Shown: in pieces, positions 25,068-36,772 of the stretch | How positions within the stretch are numbered: the stretch's first letter is position 1 | Layout: every line of letters starts with the position of its first letter | NCBI GenBank assembly: GCA_024699855.1 | Contig: JAMPIQ010000001.1 | Coordinates: forward strand, 14,880,001 to 14,944,000 | Origin: Aphelenchoides besseyi | Taxonomy: Eukaryota > Nematoda > Chromadorea > Rhabditida > Aphelenchoididae | Direction: 5' to 3' | DNA length: 64,000 nucleotides | Program-made: the position numbers and the translations under genes | Notes under the pieces: model-generated | What the model saw: the letters and a program-made list of their open reading frames with translations, nothing else | The model's database searches: none | Told to the model about the DNA's origin: nothing

Positions 25068-26560
25068 ATGACTTCCGAATTCGTACCAACATTTTTGGAC
25101 CAACAACTCGGCGATTACTACGCACATTTGTATCCGTCGAAGCTAATTTGCCAGTGGTTAGCGTACGGGGAAAGTAAGTTTACTTTCAGCTTTCAATAAC
25201 CTTGTTGTTTAGAGCCAAACGAGTTCCTGGCACGACGTGAATTTGCGTTCATTTTCAAAGACGATGCTCATCATCGCTATCAGACCTTCACGTTGGCCGC
25301 CGACTTACAATCCGCGTTGACGAGAAAACGTCCACACAAAATTGATTTTGGCGCGGTCTACAATGCTCAGGTGACTGTGAAATTGCGTTTGAATTGCAAC
25401 GTTGTTTTTAGCCCAAAGATTACAAGTCAACGCCCAACTTCAAACCTGTGCAACGAGAGTTGGTGTTCGATATCGATTTGACTGATTACGACGATGTCCG
25501 TGGATGCTGCAAGTGAGTGATCGAGTTTTTTGATTGAACGTTCGGTGTTCCAGAAGCGCAACCGTCTGTCAAAAATGTTGGAAGTTCATTGTTCTGGCGG
25601 CCAAAATATTGAATGTGATTCTACGTGGTTAGTTCGTTTCTTTCTACACCACTAGTTGTTTTAGATCATTTCGGTTTCCGTCATATGCTGTGGATTTTCT
25701 CTGGTCGACGTGGAATGCACTGTTGGGTTGCCGATGAGAGCGCACGACGATTGGAGAACAATGATCGAGCCGCAGTTGCTTCTTATTTGACGTTCGTGAG
25801 TTTGTTAGTCTTTTGACTTTGTTAACTTTCAAGTCTTAGCGTATTAGTGAGTTGCCTTATGACACCGAGTTTTGTCATCCATACGCTGCGGATGTTTACG
25901 ATACGATCATGCAATCAACTGAAATCAACGATTTGGTCATTGAACAGCAATGGTTGAGCGATGAAAATTGGCGAAAGGTTCTCGACGCATATTGCAAAGA
26001 CTCTCAAACGCGAGAGTTTTTGTCCGAAGCATTGAAGCGTATGGAAAAACCGGAGACACGTTGGCAACTTATCAAGGATCTTTGTGATCAACGAACTCAT
26101 GAAAAAGGGTTAGAACAGGGCCGAAAGCTACCGGAAATCACAGCCGAATCAACCAACTTTCTTCGCACCTTTGTTTTGGATCGCTTGAATCCGCGACTCG
26201 ACGCTAACGTGACTACAGCAACAAATCACTTGTTGAAGTCGCCATTTTGTGTTCATCCAAAGACGGGACTTGTTGCCGTTCCGTTTAATGTCGACGAAGC
26301 TGCTGATTTCCGAATTGAAAATGTTCCAAGAATCGAGTCAGTTTGCGAGTTCTGAGTCTTTTCTAACTTTTGTTGTTTCAGTCTTCTGGTTGCTGAGCTT
26401 CATCAGAAAACGAAAAACGACGATCAGGAAAATCGCAAAACTCTCGGTACGATCTTTGCTTCTGTGAACTTATTCCCCACTTTTAGCCTACAAACACACC
26501 GCATTGGCACCGTGGATTAAGAACTTCGAAGTGTTCATCAAAGGCCTCATATCCAATTAG
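25068..26560 (+). CDS. PRIM1: DNA primase small (catalytic) subunit
   Basis: This is the RNA-primer-making subunit of the DNA polymerase alpha-primase complex. About eight exons give [22 protein letters not shown] near the start, [14 protein letters not shown], and the catalytic aspartates in [15 protein letters not shown]. The zinc-binding cluster follows ([13 protein letters not shown]), then [22 protein letters not shown] with the SGRRG-H motif, [26 protein letters not shown], and [17 protein letters not shown] near the end. Length is in line with the animal protein of about 420 residues. Start [11 protein letters not shown] is preceded by untranslated-looking sequence. All active-site residues are present. 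It sits head-to-tail 0.25 kb after the zinc-finger gene. Confidence 0.95.
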
Positions 26561-28898
26561 CGGTCACTTATCTTTCTGTTCAGAAATAAACTGCGAACAT
26601 TCCGTGTTTTGATACAACAAATAGATTTGATTTTCGGTAGGCGATTCGGCGTTTACGATCAGCGACCGCTAAACCGCCAGTTAAACGGCCCCGTCACCTT
26701 CACCTTTCAAGTCATTAGCAGTAAAATTTGCGAGTTGAAAAGACGCGTATGGTTCGAAGCGATCATGAACGGGGAGTTTACAGTCGAGAGCCGAAAAAGA
26801 TTTCGATTTAACGACCGCCGTTTCCCGCATTCACAGTAAAGGAAAAGCGGTAGTTTACAACAAACGCTTATGCTCTTAATCTCTTAAGTTGTTCCTGATT
26901 TCGAATTTCACTCGCACTGTTCGGCCATCTGTCGCAGCCGACGGCAATTTGACAAACGTCGGGGCGTTAAAACGGTCTTCTCGTCAAGGCCAAAACGGGA
27001 ATCTTTGTCCGCGGCCAACGGGTCCATCGACACGTTTCGACGCCGGCGACCCGACGCGATCTGATAAGCCGTCGAGAACGAGTCGAGATTTGCGGTCCCC
27101 AACAAACGACTCCCTTGACATGTTTCCTGTCCGCGGGCCAATCCACAACTCCGAGACGACTGATGACCGTGCCGCCGATTCGCTCCTTCGAAAAGACGAG
27201 TGTCAACGAAATGGACGGCACTTTTCGAATTTGGAAGTCGGATTAACAGACGAACGTTCTTAAATTGAAATCGAAAGTGACTTTTGATCTGAAACTCACG
27301 TGTCAGAAGACAAAAATTGAGGATTGTCGAAACCATTTGGCAAATTACTCGCCCTCACTCAACCGCCTCTCATCCTCACGTCCATTCAACGGTCACGACC
27401 AATTTGGCCAAAGACACTCGTTTAATGGCGTCCCGGTCGTTTTGTCAAATTGGCACCACGACTTCGTGTGTTAACATTCTCGTCAATGGATCGCCAAAAG
27501 CCGATCCTGTAGTTTCAACAACAAGTGGGCGAGCGTCTCAGAGTCCCGCGCGTTTATTGGCTGTTGACTTCATGACGATGTTGAGCCGATTATTCCGTTT
27601 CGATTGTCGTCTTCTCGATCCGTTTCTCCACTTCGACTTCAGGAAGACGAGTTTTAATTTGCGGCGCTTCGCATTCTTTGAGATCGTGCGCGTTTAATGG
27701 CCGTTTTTTCACTTCACACGCTTCCACGGTGCGCAATCGAAACGGCGCAGCGCGAATTCGCCTCCGACGCGCAGAACGGACGTTTGAGCGTACGGTTGAA
27801 GCGGCGTTTGTTCGGTTTACGGTAATTAGCTGATTAATTCCCGCCTTCACACCGCCGGCCTCTCAATCTTCCGGAGATTCTTGTCTTTGCGGCTCATTTT
27901 TCAAATGGCGACTTAAAAACGTCCAGTCGAAAGATTGTTATCGTTCGGGGATTGTAAACGCGACTTTCGGTTGTTCGAGAATCTCGAACAGTCGATGGAC
28001 AACTTCACTCCGTCAACCATCTCTTTGTTGTCAATTAACCTTCTCGCTTCGAACCACTCGACTGTTTAGTTCTTCAACTTAACACCGAATTTCGCGCATT
28101 TAAATCTCGACGCCAAGTTGACAATTCGGATGTCAAGGCGGCGTGTCGATTTGTCAAAACTCGCCGCCATTGTCATTCGGCCTCCTTCCGACAGCTCTCG
28201 CGGGATCGATTGTCGACCGCTCATCTTCACATGCCGCAATTGACAATCTCGTCCCATCGTTGTTAGTTGACTTCAAATTTCAGGCCCTCAAGCCACGGGT
28301 TAATCGTTTGGGCTTTCAAAGGCTTGTGATTCGAGAACATGAATCACAACCGTTTGCTTAATCCTGTGATCGTAAAGCGCACAAACGAGAACGTAAACCC
28401 GCGACTATCCTTCGACTTTATGGTAATTTTTATGTTCGCGCAGTGGCGGCCAATTTAACCATTAGGGTTGTCGTTTTGAATAATCGGAACAAGAAAAAAA
28501 CCGTTTTAACGACCGTTGAACAAAAAACGGCACTTGAAAGTACGCCTCCGACCGTCGTGTTGTAAAAATTTTCCATTCATTTGGTTAATTTACAACCAAA
28601 TTTCATTGTACGCTTCTCATCCAATGGTTACGCTCAATTGTCGACGTCCGAAGAACGGACGAAATCGTCGACCCATTGGCGCATTCATTCGTCAACGCTC
28701 CAGAGACCGTTTCGAAGGAAAAAGCGACCGAGTGGTTTCACGAATTTCGTTTCTTCGCGTCTCAAAGTTCGTGACTTTTCGTTTTTCTGTCGTCGCTGTA
28801 GACCGTTACGAGCAGCTTCGAGAGCTCGACAGTTGATAATCAGCCACAGTGAAACTGTCAATCGTGAATAACTTTCTGATTGTTTTGCTTTCAGCGCA
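26561..28898. other. gene-free interval upstream of the T-box gene
   Basis: No reading frame here looks coding. The stretch is richer in CG dinucleotides than its surroundings and carries many short open frames on both strands without splice support. Its position directly upstream of a developmental transcription factor makes it a likely place for enhancers and a promoter. That is inference from position only. Confidence 0.45.
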
Positions 28899-31297
28899 AT
28901 GGTCAAACGTCGAGTCGAAATGGCACCTCAACGTTCGACCATCACTCAACAAACGGCCGAGGATTCGAAATCAACGAACGAAGAGTCTTCAGTGCCCGCA
29001 CAAAAACGCGCCAAGTTTTCAATTCATGATCTTCTCCATCAGCAGTCGGGCCAATTGACATCGTCGACTGAACCAGCTCTTCAATTCTGTCCATCCACCT
29101 CGTCGCCATCCACTGATGTGCCAACGAGTTCGATCGATGAAGACGCAGAGGAAGTTCGCACAGCAACCGACTCACCGGTTTCTACGAACGACGCTGAAAA
29201 CCTTCAGAGCGCTGATTCCACAGCTTCGAATCAACTGGTCGTCAATTGGACACCAGCAGGCGACTCGCCGACATTGGCGAACGTTCGTTGTGTTTTGGAG
29301 AGTCGAGAGTTGTGGTCGAAGTTTCACAAACTGCAAACCGAAATGATAATCACGAAAAGTGGACGGTGAGTTTGTTTTCCCAAACTTTTGATCGATCTTC
29401 TCGGGGGTTTCGTTTATTGGCTGTGGATGCTCCTACGGTAGAAGAGCGAAAAGTGTTGGGGGTGAGCAATAAAATGGGCAATCAAATTCATTGCGTTTAA
29501 CGTGCGCTCGTTTCTCTTCATCAACCTGATTGTTTGTATTTTGAAAGGCTGCGAAATTTGTCACTTTGTTGACGATCTTGTTCGAAAGAACAAGTTTATC
29601 TTCACTACACAGAAAACGTTCAAGCGGCTTCTGACGACAGAAACGAGTCAAGAGGGCAATTTTCGTGATTACCGAACGAAACTCATCACTTTAATCAACT
29701 GGTTCGTAAACGGAAAGAAAATGCAAATTCGGCAATTCGAAAGAGAAAAAACGTTGGAGATCGTAAAAATCCCCGGGTTCTAATTAGAGAAATTACAAGT
29801 GAAGAGATTGGCAAATTGGGAGTTGTTTCTGGGTCGACAGTTTTTTCAATCCCCTAAACGACTGTCAGTCAAATGCAAATGAACGCGATAGAAACGAAAA
29901 AACAGGACCTCGAAGATACGGTAAACGAATGGGAAGAAGAGACGGCGATCACGAGTTTTATGAGGTCAATGTCGCTATTCGAGCGATGCGGGTGGTGGAT
30001 TTGAAGTTGTTGGATCGTATGTTAACGGGGAAAACAAAGAAGACGATCGTTCGCATTTGATCCGATGGTTTCAGACGCATGTTTCCGACTGTTAAGGCTC
30101 GACTTGAAGGCTGTGATCCTGATTCTTTCTACTACGTTTTCTTGGATGTTATTCCCGTCGACGCTAAACGCTATCGCTACGTCTACAACAAATCTGCGTG
30201 GCTGGCTGCCGGCAAAGCAGAACCATCACCTCGCTGTCGAGTTTACATGCATCCCGACTCGCCGTTCACTGGTCGTCAATTAGCATCACAAGTGATTTCC
30301 TTCGAAAAAGCGAAGTTGACGAACAACGAGATCGATCGAAATGCACATGTGAGAGCGAAGCTAATTCGATTTTAAATTCCATTTCAGTTGGTACTCAATT
30401 CGATGCACAAATATCAACCACGTGTTCACGTTGTTCGTCGAGATCGACATACGCGACAACTCGATGGCAACGCCACAGATTTCGATTTGACCAAAGAGGA
30501 GTACAAAACATTTCATTTTGAAGAGACGCGGTTTATGGCTGTGACTGCATACCAAAACCAACTGGTAGGTTCAAAAACTAGAAGCCAATAACGATCATTC
30601 AACAACAGATTACAAAGTTGAAAATCGAAAAGAATCCGTTCGCCAAAGGCTTTCGTGATCCAACCGGTCGAGGAAACGATTTGGGTGATTTGTAGGTTTG
30701 AATTTGAATTAGCAATACTTTTTTTGCATGTTTAGAAGTCGACAGTTGGAGAACTTGCCACAACATCCGTCAGCTGCTCTGTTCTTACCATCTTTACTAT
30801 CCAGCAGTTCGATTGCTGCTCTGCCACCAAATTTGGCAGCTTCGTTTTTCGATCCCACTAATCTGTCGAAACTGCTGGCTTCTACTCCACCGTTTTCGTT
30901 GTCTTCAATGCTGATGCCTTCGATTTCAAGTGCTGAAAACATTTCATTTCCTATGACAAAACCTTCTGGTCAACTGCAATCGATGTTTCCCTCCTTCTTT
31001 GCGTTCCCTTCGTTCACCAACAATGCGACCACTTCGATGAATCTACCGAGTGCACTTTTCGATCCGATGGCAACTTCGAATTTGTGTAAAACCGAGAATT
31101 TAACCACAACAACCAGTGCCCCAACACTTCTCATCGATCCTAATCCAAATGACAATGCAAACGGTAGCGACAGTTCACCAGATCTTGAAAACACAACTGC
31201 TCATACGGTTAAACTTTTTGGTGATGAAAAAGAATCAGCTACTGAAGGAAGAGAACAAACTATAACCCCAAAGTTAGTTGACACAATTCGCGATTAA
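28899..31297 (+). CDS. T-box transcription factor, Tbx20/MAB-9-like
   Basis: The five exons are 28899-29365, 30075-30348, 30388-30564, 30609-30691 and 30736-31297. The N-terminal part is low-complexity with an [10 protein letters not shown] motif that recalls a repressor-recruiting eh1-like segment. The T-box covers [99 protein letters not shown] and NPFAKGFRD. The [18 protein letters not shown] and HPDSPFTG blocks fit the Tbx20 class best; the C. elegans member is mab-9. The C-terminal 200 residues are Ser/Pro/Phe-rich. The first intron, inside the T-box, is 709 bp, much longer than the others. Start may be the ATG at 28899 or the one at 28920. Confidence 0.9.
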
Positions 31298-32129
31298 GTT
31301 GTTTCCGGCTCTTAAATACATTTGTACATAATTCACGTTCCACTGCGATCTGTTTGGCTTCTGTTTGTGCGTGTTCTGTGTTTTTGGCTAACCGGTTGTT
31401 TGCCTCTGCTTCATCCCGTTCTTCCTCTGCTTTCTGATCTGAAAACGAGATTCCTTTGTCGTGTTTCTTTTCCGCACTCCATTTCCTACATTTGATCGAT
31501 TGGCTTGGTAACTATTTATTTCCTCTAAACATTCAATTTGCGACAAATTAAACTGAAGCGTTTGAAAGCATGTTGATTGAATGCAAAAAGAAAACACGTT
31601 TCGAAATGTGTGAATCGAATACTTCCAAAGATGCCGCCATTGGTTGTAAATGTGAATGTGATTGTTGGATCGAAATCCTATTGGCTCTCGACCGTAAACC
31701 TCCGTACCCGACCACTTCTTTCAATCTGCGGATATTCGCTGTTTTGAAGGTAAAAATATACGGGCTGTCGATTAGAGTATTTGGAAACAAACGTAAGACA
31801 GGAAACTGGGAAAATAGCCCGTTTTTGTGCGTCTTATGTGGCTCACAAAGAAACAAGTGAAGAGTTGAATATTCGGTGTGCTTGTTGTTTTCGAACACCT
31901 TTCTAGCTCACGATGTTTTCGAAGCGAAAAGACAACTCGATGACCATCAGATGGCGAGTGAAATGGCCCTCGAAGGCTCACAAGGGAGCCAACTTTAATT
32001 GTCTTGTCAGAAACTCGGAGTGACTTGAATCTGCTGACCGATGGCCAATTATGTGCAGATTCGATTGGCTTTTCAATGTGTTTGAATCACCAGTTGAGAT
32101 TGCAATACGTGGAATTTGAAAGTCGCAAA
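31298..32129. other. interval with possible unassigned exons
   Basis: After the T-box gene lies a 270-bp AT-rich part, then an open plus-strand frame (31570-31747) with a cysteine cluster (CKCECDCW) that ends at a GTAAAA donor. More open but conflicting plus-strand frames follow at 31910-32130. These may be the 5' exons of the membrane-protein gene that follows or a separate small gene. I could not connect them without stops. Confidence 0.3.
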
Positions 32130-34211
32130 TGTCCATCGATTGGAGTCTTTTGCCGTCCGGTACAAGTCGTGGGTCAAAGACGGGCGGAAGCGAATTGGAT
32201 TCTACCAAGTGAGCAGCAGACTTTGGCTGGAAATCTGATTGGCAGCCGCGAAGCCAACGGACATACCAACTCATCATTTCGGCTGAGCAGTCGTACGATG
32301 CTTATAGCAATGGAACAGCAGATCTAATGTTAAGATTGGGAGAAGAGATACTTGCAATTGCAATTAGAAGGCAATCAATCAGGAAATCCTACGAGACGCC
32401 GAGTTTCATCCGAATATGCCGCTCGACTTCCGAGATTGGAATACGAAAGTTGGCACCCAAATGTTGGAGTAAGAATGGTGAGTTTTCGACGGAGTTCTTG
32501 TAGTTTGAACGCTTTCAACTTGTGTTTCGATGCAACTAATAAACTCGATCATTTCCTTTTTCTTTCTTTACCAGTCAGTCGGTTGCAGATGATTCCCGAG
32601 TCGGCAAGTTGACGTCCCGAGTTGTCGTTCTACTTCGTATCTTCAGGCCTATCTCAGTTTGTTGATTGCGTCGTTGGTCAGCGACATCAAGCTGCCGGCC
32701 AGTGAGTACAGGATTCACGTGCGTTTGGAGGTTCTGCGTCCGGTCGATCGTTTGAACAACTATCTGCTTTGGGAGTCTTATCATCGTCAAGTCACTGACT
32801 CTGGAGCTGTGCAGTTTAAGAAGCGTTGGCAACGGTAAGCGTCGATTCAGCACAATAGTGACAGTCGGTTCCAGATACATCAAGTGCTATAGACCGTGCT
32901 TGACTGCAAAACGACTTCTGATTTATCCTAGCATTGACGGTCGTTCAGCGATTTTGACGTACAAAACGAAGTAAGTGGCCGGTCACTCATTCCTCCAAGT
33001 TGGTGTGTTTTAGAGTGAACAAAACAGGTGATATGCAGTTCATCCATCAGTTGTCGTCCTATCCACCGAACTCTCGTTACGAGCCACAAACGCCGTTTCA
33101 AACCAATCACACGGATTGTTTCATTGATGGGGGAATTCACAATTGTGCTCACGATAAAACTCAAACTGGTCAACTCGACTTCATTGAGGGCAACAAAGAA
33201 GCCGACGCCCGTCTGAGAGTTCGATACAACGATCCGACCGATTTGGAGTATTTTGGTTTCGATCAATGTGCATTGACCAAACAGTATAAAAAGAACGATG
33301 TCTATCAAGTGGTTCCGCTCTATCAGACGATCCTGATGCCCAGTGATCGTCCCACTCCCAACTTCTGTTTCCAAATGTACGGCACCTTGCAGACTCAATT
33401 CTACACTCTGGTAAGTCCTGGAAGAAGTGCAGTGAAATAGAAGTGTGTAGGAGCAAGTGCGTGCAATGATCAACTCCTCGGCTTTCAAACAAGCGGACCC
33501 ATTGATGGATCCGTCAAAGTTCAATTTCACTGTTGGAGTTCAGTTCATAGCCACCCGGGCAAACGCATCTCTTGGCTTCCGAGTCTTCCAGTTGTCCGAC
33601 CAAATGAAACGCGTTTTCATGCCCAAAGTTCTTCGTCAGTTCGTCTACGTGGTTGTCGGCTTGTTTCTTGTGGTCTTGGTTTTGGATGTGGTCCTCTTCT
33701 TGATGTTGATCGTGATCCGATCGATTGGTCATCGTCAGAAGCCTGCGAATGCAGCTTCTGTAGTTTATCGATAGTGAGTTTGAGTTTCTTTCTCGTCTAG
33801 TTCTTTTTGTTTAGTATTCCGGTTCTTTTCAATCCACGAACCGACGGACATCCAGTGAACTTCCAGCCGGACGACACCGAAGCTCCGCACACCAGTGAAC
33901 TGCCGCCGACTTGTCCCGACGATGCGTCGGCCATGAAGACCGTTCAGTTGACGGCGACGAAGACCAAGCTTGTGGGTGTGAAAGAGCCGTCGGCTTCTGC
34001 TTCGACTACTCGTCGTCGTTTCGGTCAAAAAGTGTCGTCGAATGAGAGGATCAGTGGGCATGAGACTTCGCAAGGTAAAAACGAAGTGGCAAAGAGCAGT
34101 GCTGAGCCACTGCACGAGCCGAAACCAACCAATTTATCGGCTGAACCCACGGCCGATCGTTCACTTTCTTTGCAATCCAAACCGCCTGTTGAATACTCAG
34201 CTAAAGAATAA
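32130..34211 (+). CDS. unidentified membrane protein, 5' end unresolved
   Basis: Exons that join cleanly include one ending GRKRIGFYQ, a 38-bp intron, the exon with YQLIISAEQSYDAYSNG, the exon with DAEFHPNMPLDFRDW, 32648-32834, 32875-32971, 33014-33411, 33451-33772 and 33815-34211. A hydrophobic stretch (AYLSLLIASLVSDI) comes before a large ectodomain with several cysteines and N-glycosylation sites. This is followed by a long membrane helix (FVYVVVGLFLVVLVLDVVLFL) and a cytoplasmic Ser/Thr/Pro-rich tail ending EYSAKE. The topology could be one or two membrane passes. No family recognised. The junction near 32622-32647 would require an intron of only 23-26 bp or a 169-bp one with a different upstream frame, so the N-terminal half is provisional. 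Confidence 0.55.
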
Positions 34212-34525
34212 ATTCGCGAGTGTACGCACCGTCTTGTTTCCACTCACTGGTCGTCATGGCGATTAGAACTGTGAGATGGTTCTGCTGTGGCAAAGAAGTT
34301 CAGTCGTAAATTCGAGTCCAAAAATGTCTTTTGTTCCAATCAAAGATGGAGAGTTCACGAGCACGATCTACGCAATGGTTGTTGTGAGCAATAGATGTGG
34401 GTAATGAATAGTTTAGATCAGAGACAACCGTTTCGTTGATGTGATGAGGATTCTGCAGTTCGAGTTGCAAGGAAAAAACGGCCACTGCCGACCAAATTCA
34501 GGCAAAAAGCAAAACCGGTCAGCAG

Positions 34526-34849
34526 ATGGTTAAAGGCAAGTGTGCGGTTTGTGGCGCTGCCAAAGCTGTTTTCATCAGGTCTGATATGGAAAGTAAATAT
34601 ATAGATCCAAAACATGGCTTTTCAAGTATTAATGATATGCAAAGAAAGACCGGGAAACGCAAGAAGACGATTGATGAAATTTTAAATCAGCAGGAGATTT
34701 ACTCACTCCACAAGCCGGCTCGGCAAAACTTTAAGCGTGAATGTGTCTTTGTGCACTCAATTGATGAACAGTGGCAAGCGGATTTGGTTGAGATGCAACC
34801 GTATTCAAGACATGTCAAACAGCTTCCTTGTAAAGCTACACACATCTAA
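34526..34849 (+). mobile_element. Polinton/Maverick-type integrase fragment
   Basis: An uninterrupted 107-codon frame starts with a small zinc-binding knuckle (CAVCGAAKAVF). It continues into a segment characteristic of the integrase carried by Polinton/Maverick elements and their domesticated nematode relatives: IYSLHKPARQNFKRE, then VHSIDEQWQADLVEMQPYSRH. In complete elements the catalytic core follows directly; here the frame changes after SRH and stops within 13 codons, so the core is missing. No inverted terminal repeats, DNA polymerase B or capsid genes were seen nearby. This is a dead remnant, next to the truncated genes and satellite at 34.9-36.5 kb. Confidence 0.7.
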
Positions 34850-34879
34850 CAAACACAGCAGAAACGAATCAGTTGGCCT

Positions 34880-35116
34880 TTATTTCGGATCCTTCTTCTT
34901 TCTGGTAACTTTTTTGTACACAAAGCTACCATCTCGAAGTTCTTTTTCTTCCGCAATATCATCCTCTTTTTGTTCCTTCTCGGGCTTGCTTGGCTTCTGC
35001 TTGATGACTGACGGAATGGCGTTGAGTTTTTCAAGTGCTTGGTCCGTGGCATCAATATCGTTGTGATCGAGTTCTTCGGCGCGTATCTTCCGTAGTTCTT
35101 TCAACTCTTCCTCTAG
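34880..35116 (-). pseudogene. C-terminal end of unknown charged protein, truncated at satellite
   Basis: A minus-strand frame of about 78 codons ends at a TAA and encodes a highly charged helical tail: ELKELRKIRAEELDHND, a middle part with NAIPSVIKQKPSKP, and a basic end VYKKVTRKKKDPK. Read upstream, it enters the decamer satellite and meets a stop after a few codons. No acceptor or start is visible, so the rest of the gene is absent from this window. The composition resembles the tail of a nucleolar or RNA-processing protein, but no family can be named. It may be a real gene cut by an assembly join. Confidence 0.45.
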
Positions 35117-35911
35117 TTCACTCTAGTTCACTCTAGTTCACTCTAGTACACCCTAGTTCACTCTAGTACACCCTAGTTCACTCTAGTACACCCTAGTTCA
35201 CCCTAGTACAATCTAGTTCACTCTAGTTCAATCTAGTTCACTCTAGTTCACTCTAGTTCACTCTAGTTCACTCTAGTTCACTCTAGTTCACTCTAGTTCA
35301 CTCTAGTTCACTCTAGTACACCCTAGTTCACTCTAGTTCGCTCTAGTTCGCTCTAGTTCACTCTAGTACACCCTAGTTCACTCTAGTTCACTCTAGTTCG
35401 CTCTAGTTCACCCTAGTTCACTCTAGTACACCCTAGTTCACTCTAGTTCACCCTAGTACAATCTAGTACAATCTAGTTCACTCTAGTTCACTCTAGTTCA
35501 CTCTAGTACACCCTAGTTCACTCTAGTACACCCTAGTTCACCCTAGTACAATCTAGTTCACTCTAGTTCAATCTAGTTCAATCTAGTTCACTCTAGTTCA
35601 CTCTAGTTCACTCTAGTACACCCTAGTTCACTCTAGTTCACTCTAGTTCACCCTAGTACAATCTAGTACAATCTAGTTCACTCTAGTTCGCTCTAGTTCG
35701 CTCTAGTTCACTCTAGTACACCCTAGTTCACTCTAGTTCACTCTAGTTCGCTCTAGTTCACCCTAGTTCACTCTAGTACACCCTAGTTCACTCTAGTTCA
35801 CCCTAGTACAATCTAGTACAATCTAGTTCACTCTAGTTCACCCTAGTTCACTCTAGTTCACTCTAATTCAATCTAGTTCACTCTAGTTCACTCTAGTTCA
35901 ATCTAGTTCAT
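35111..35911. repeat. decamer tandem satellite, consensus TTCACTCTAG
   Basis: About 80 head-to-tail 10-bp units are present. Variants are drawn from a small set: TTCACTCTAG, TACACCCTAG, TTCACCCTAG, TACAATCTAG, TTCAATCTAG and TTCGCTCTAG. Every unit keeps CTAG. Because the unit is 10 bp, TAG or CTA stops fall in every frame, so the array is non-coding. A higher-order period is visible: the variant order at 35337-35486 recurs 350 bp (35 units) later at 35687-35836. Confidence 0.97.
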
Positions 35912-36518
35912 TTGGTGGTTTTGATCAACGCATTCAGATGTTGGATATAAGCGCCATTGTTCTGGCGAATTTGTGTGTCTGTTACATTTTGACGAACAGC
36001 AACGAAGAAGCAGAGGAAGTGATGAAACGAGTCGAGAAAGAAGAGATCCAACAGCCGGATCGGAGGTCTTTTCATTTGTGTATAATCAACCTGGTCATCG
36101 GAACGTTGTATTGTGCAAAGGTTAGTGGAAGTGAACATGCAAAAATGTCTTCGTAGGGAAACTACGAGTTTGGGATTTCACGAGTGATTCGGGCTCTGGA
36201 ACCGTGTGAGAAGAAGCTGGGAATAGACACCTGGTTCTACACCAAACGCTGCATGTTGTCGATGTTCGAGCAGATAGCCAAACAGATTCTGATGATCAGA
36301 GACGACGTTCTGTTGGAGTGTTTGGCCTTCTTGGAGACATGTGAAGGTAGAGAAGAACACGACAATTGGATTCATTCTTGTGTTCAGTTCATGGAAAAAC
36401 AATCACGACAATCGCCGACAGTTTGCTGGTCCAGAATCCCACGAACGATCCACGAAAGACCGTTGCTTTTGAGGCCCGAATACTACGTGCGTTGTTGTTG
36501 CAGATTCTTGACTATTAA
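35909..36518 (+). CDS. TTC30: IFT70 / TTC30 (DYF-1), C-terminal part only
   Basis: IFT70 is a tetratricopeptide protein of the intraflagellar-transport B complex, needed to build sensory cilia. The visible exons encode the last ~185 residues: LDISAIVLANLCVCYIL, SNEEAEEVMKRVEKEE, FHLCIINLVIGTLYCAKGNYEFGISRVI, LEPCEKKLGIDTWFYTKRCML, then GKTITTIADS and VAFEARILRALLLQILDY at the end. Introns are at about 36121-36157 and 36346-36389. A whole family member has about 660 residues, so some 480 N-terminal residues are missing. Upstream sequence enters the decamer satellite immediately, and no earlier exons occur in the window. Either the locus was broken by rearrangement or the scaffold is misjoined. 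Confidence 0.85.
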
Positions 36519-36772
36519 ACACGTTTGTTTCGATTCTGAAGACAGTTTGTGGGCAGGAAGATGGCCGCCGAACTTCTGAAATGACCGAGAATCGGCGTGG
36601 TCAATTTGAAGGCTAGTAATTGAATAAACTCGTTGGAACGTGGTCGCGTTTAAACCGAATTCCGATACCGAAGGCGGAGTTCGAAGAAGCGAACAGATTG
36701 AATTTGGTCATCAGTTCGAGAGAATAAAAGACAACAAGGAAGCAGAGTTTCGGTTCTGTTTTCGTCTAAGAA

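Noticed and set aside
29502..29783. Open frame inside the first intron of the T-box gene
   Set aside because: Charged but patternless; the T-box halves on either side join directly in frame without it.
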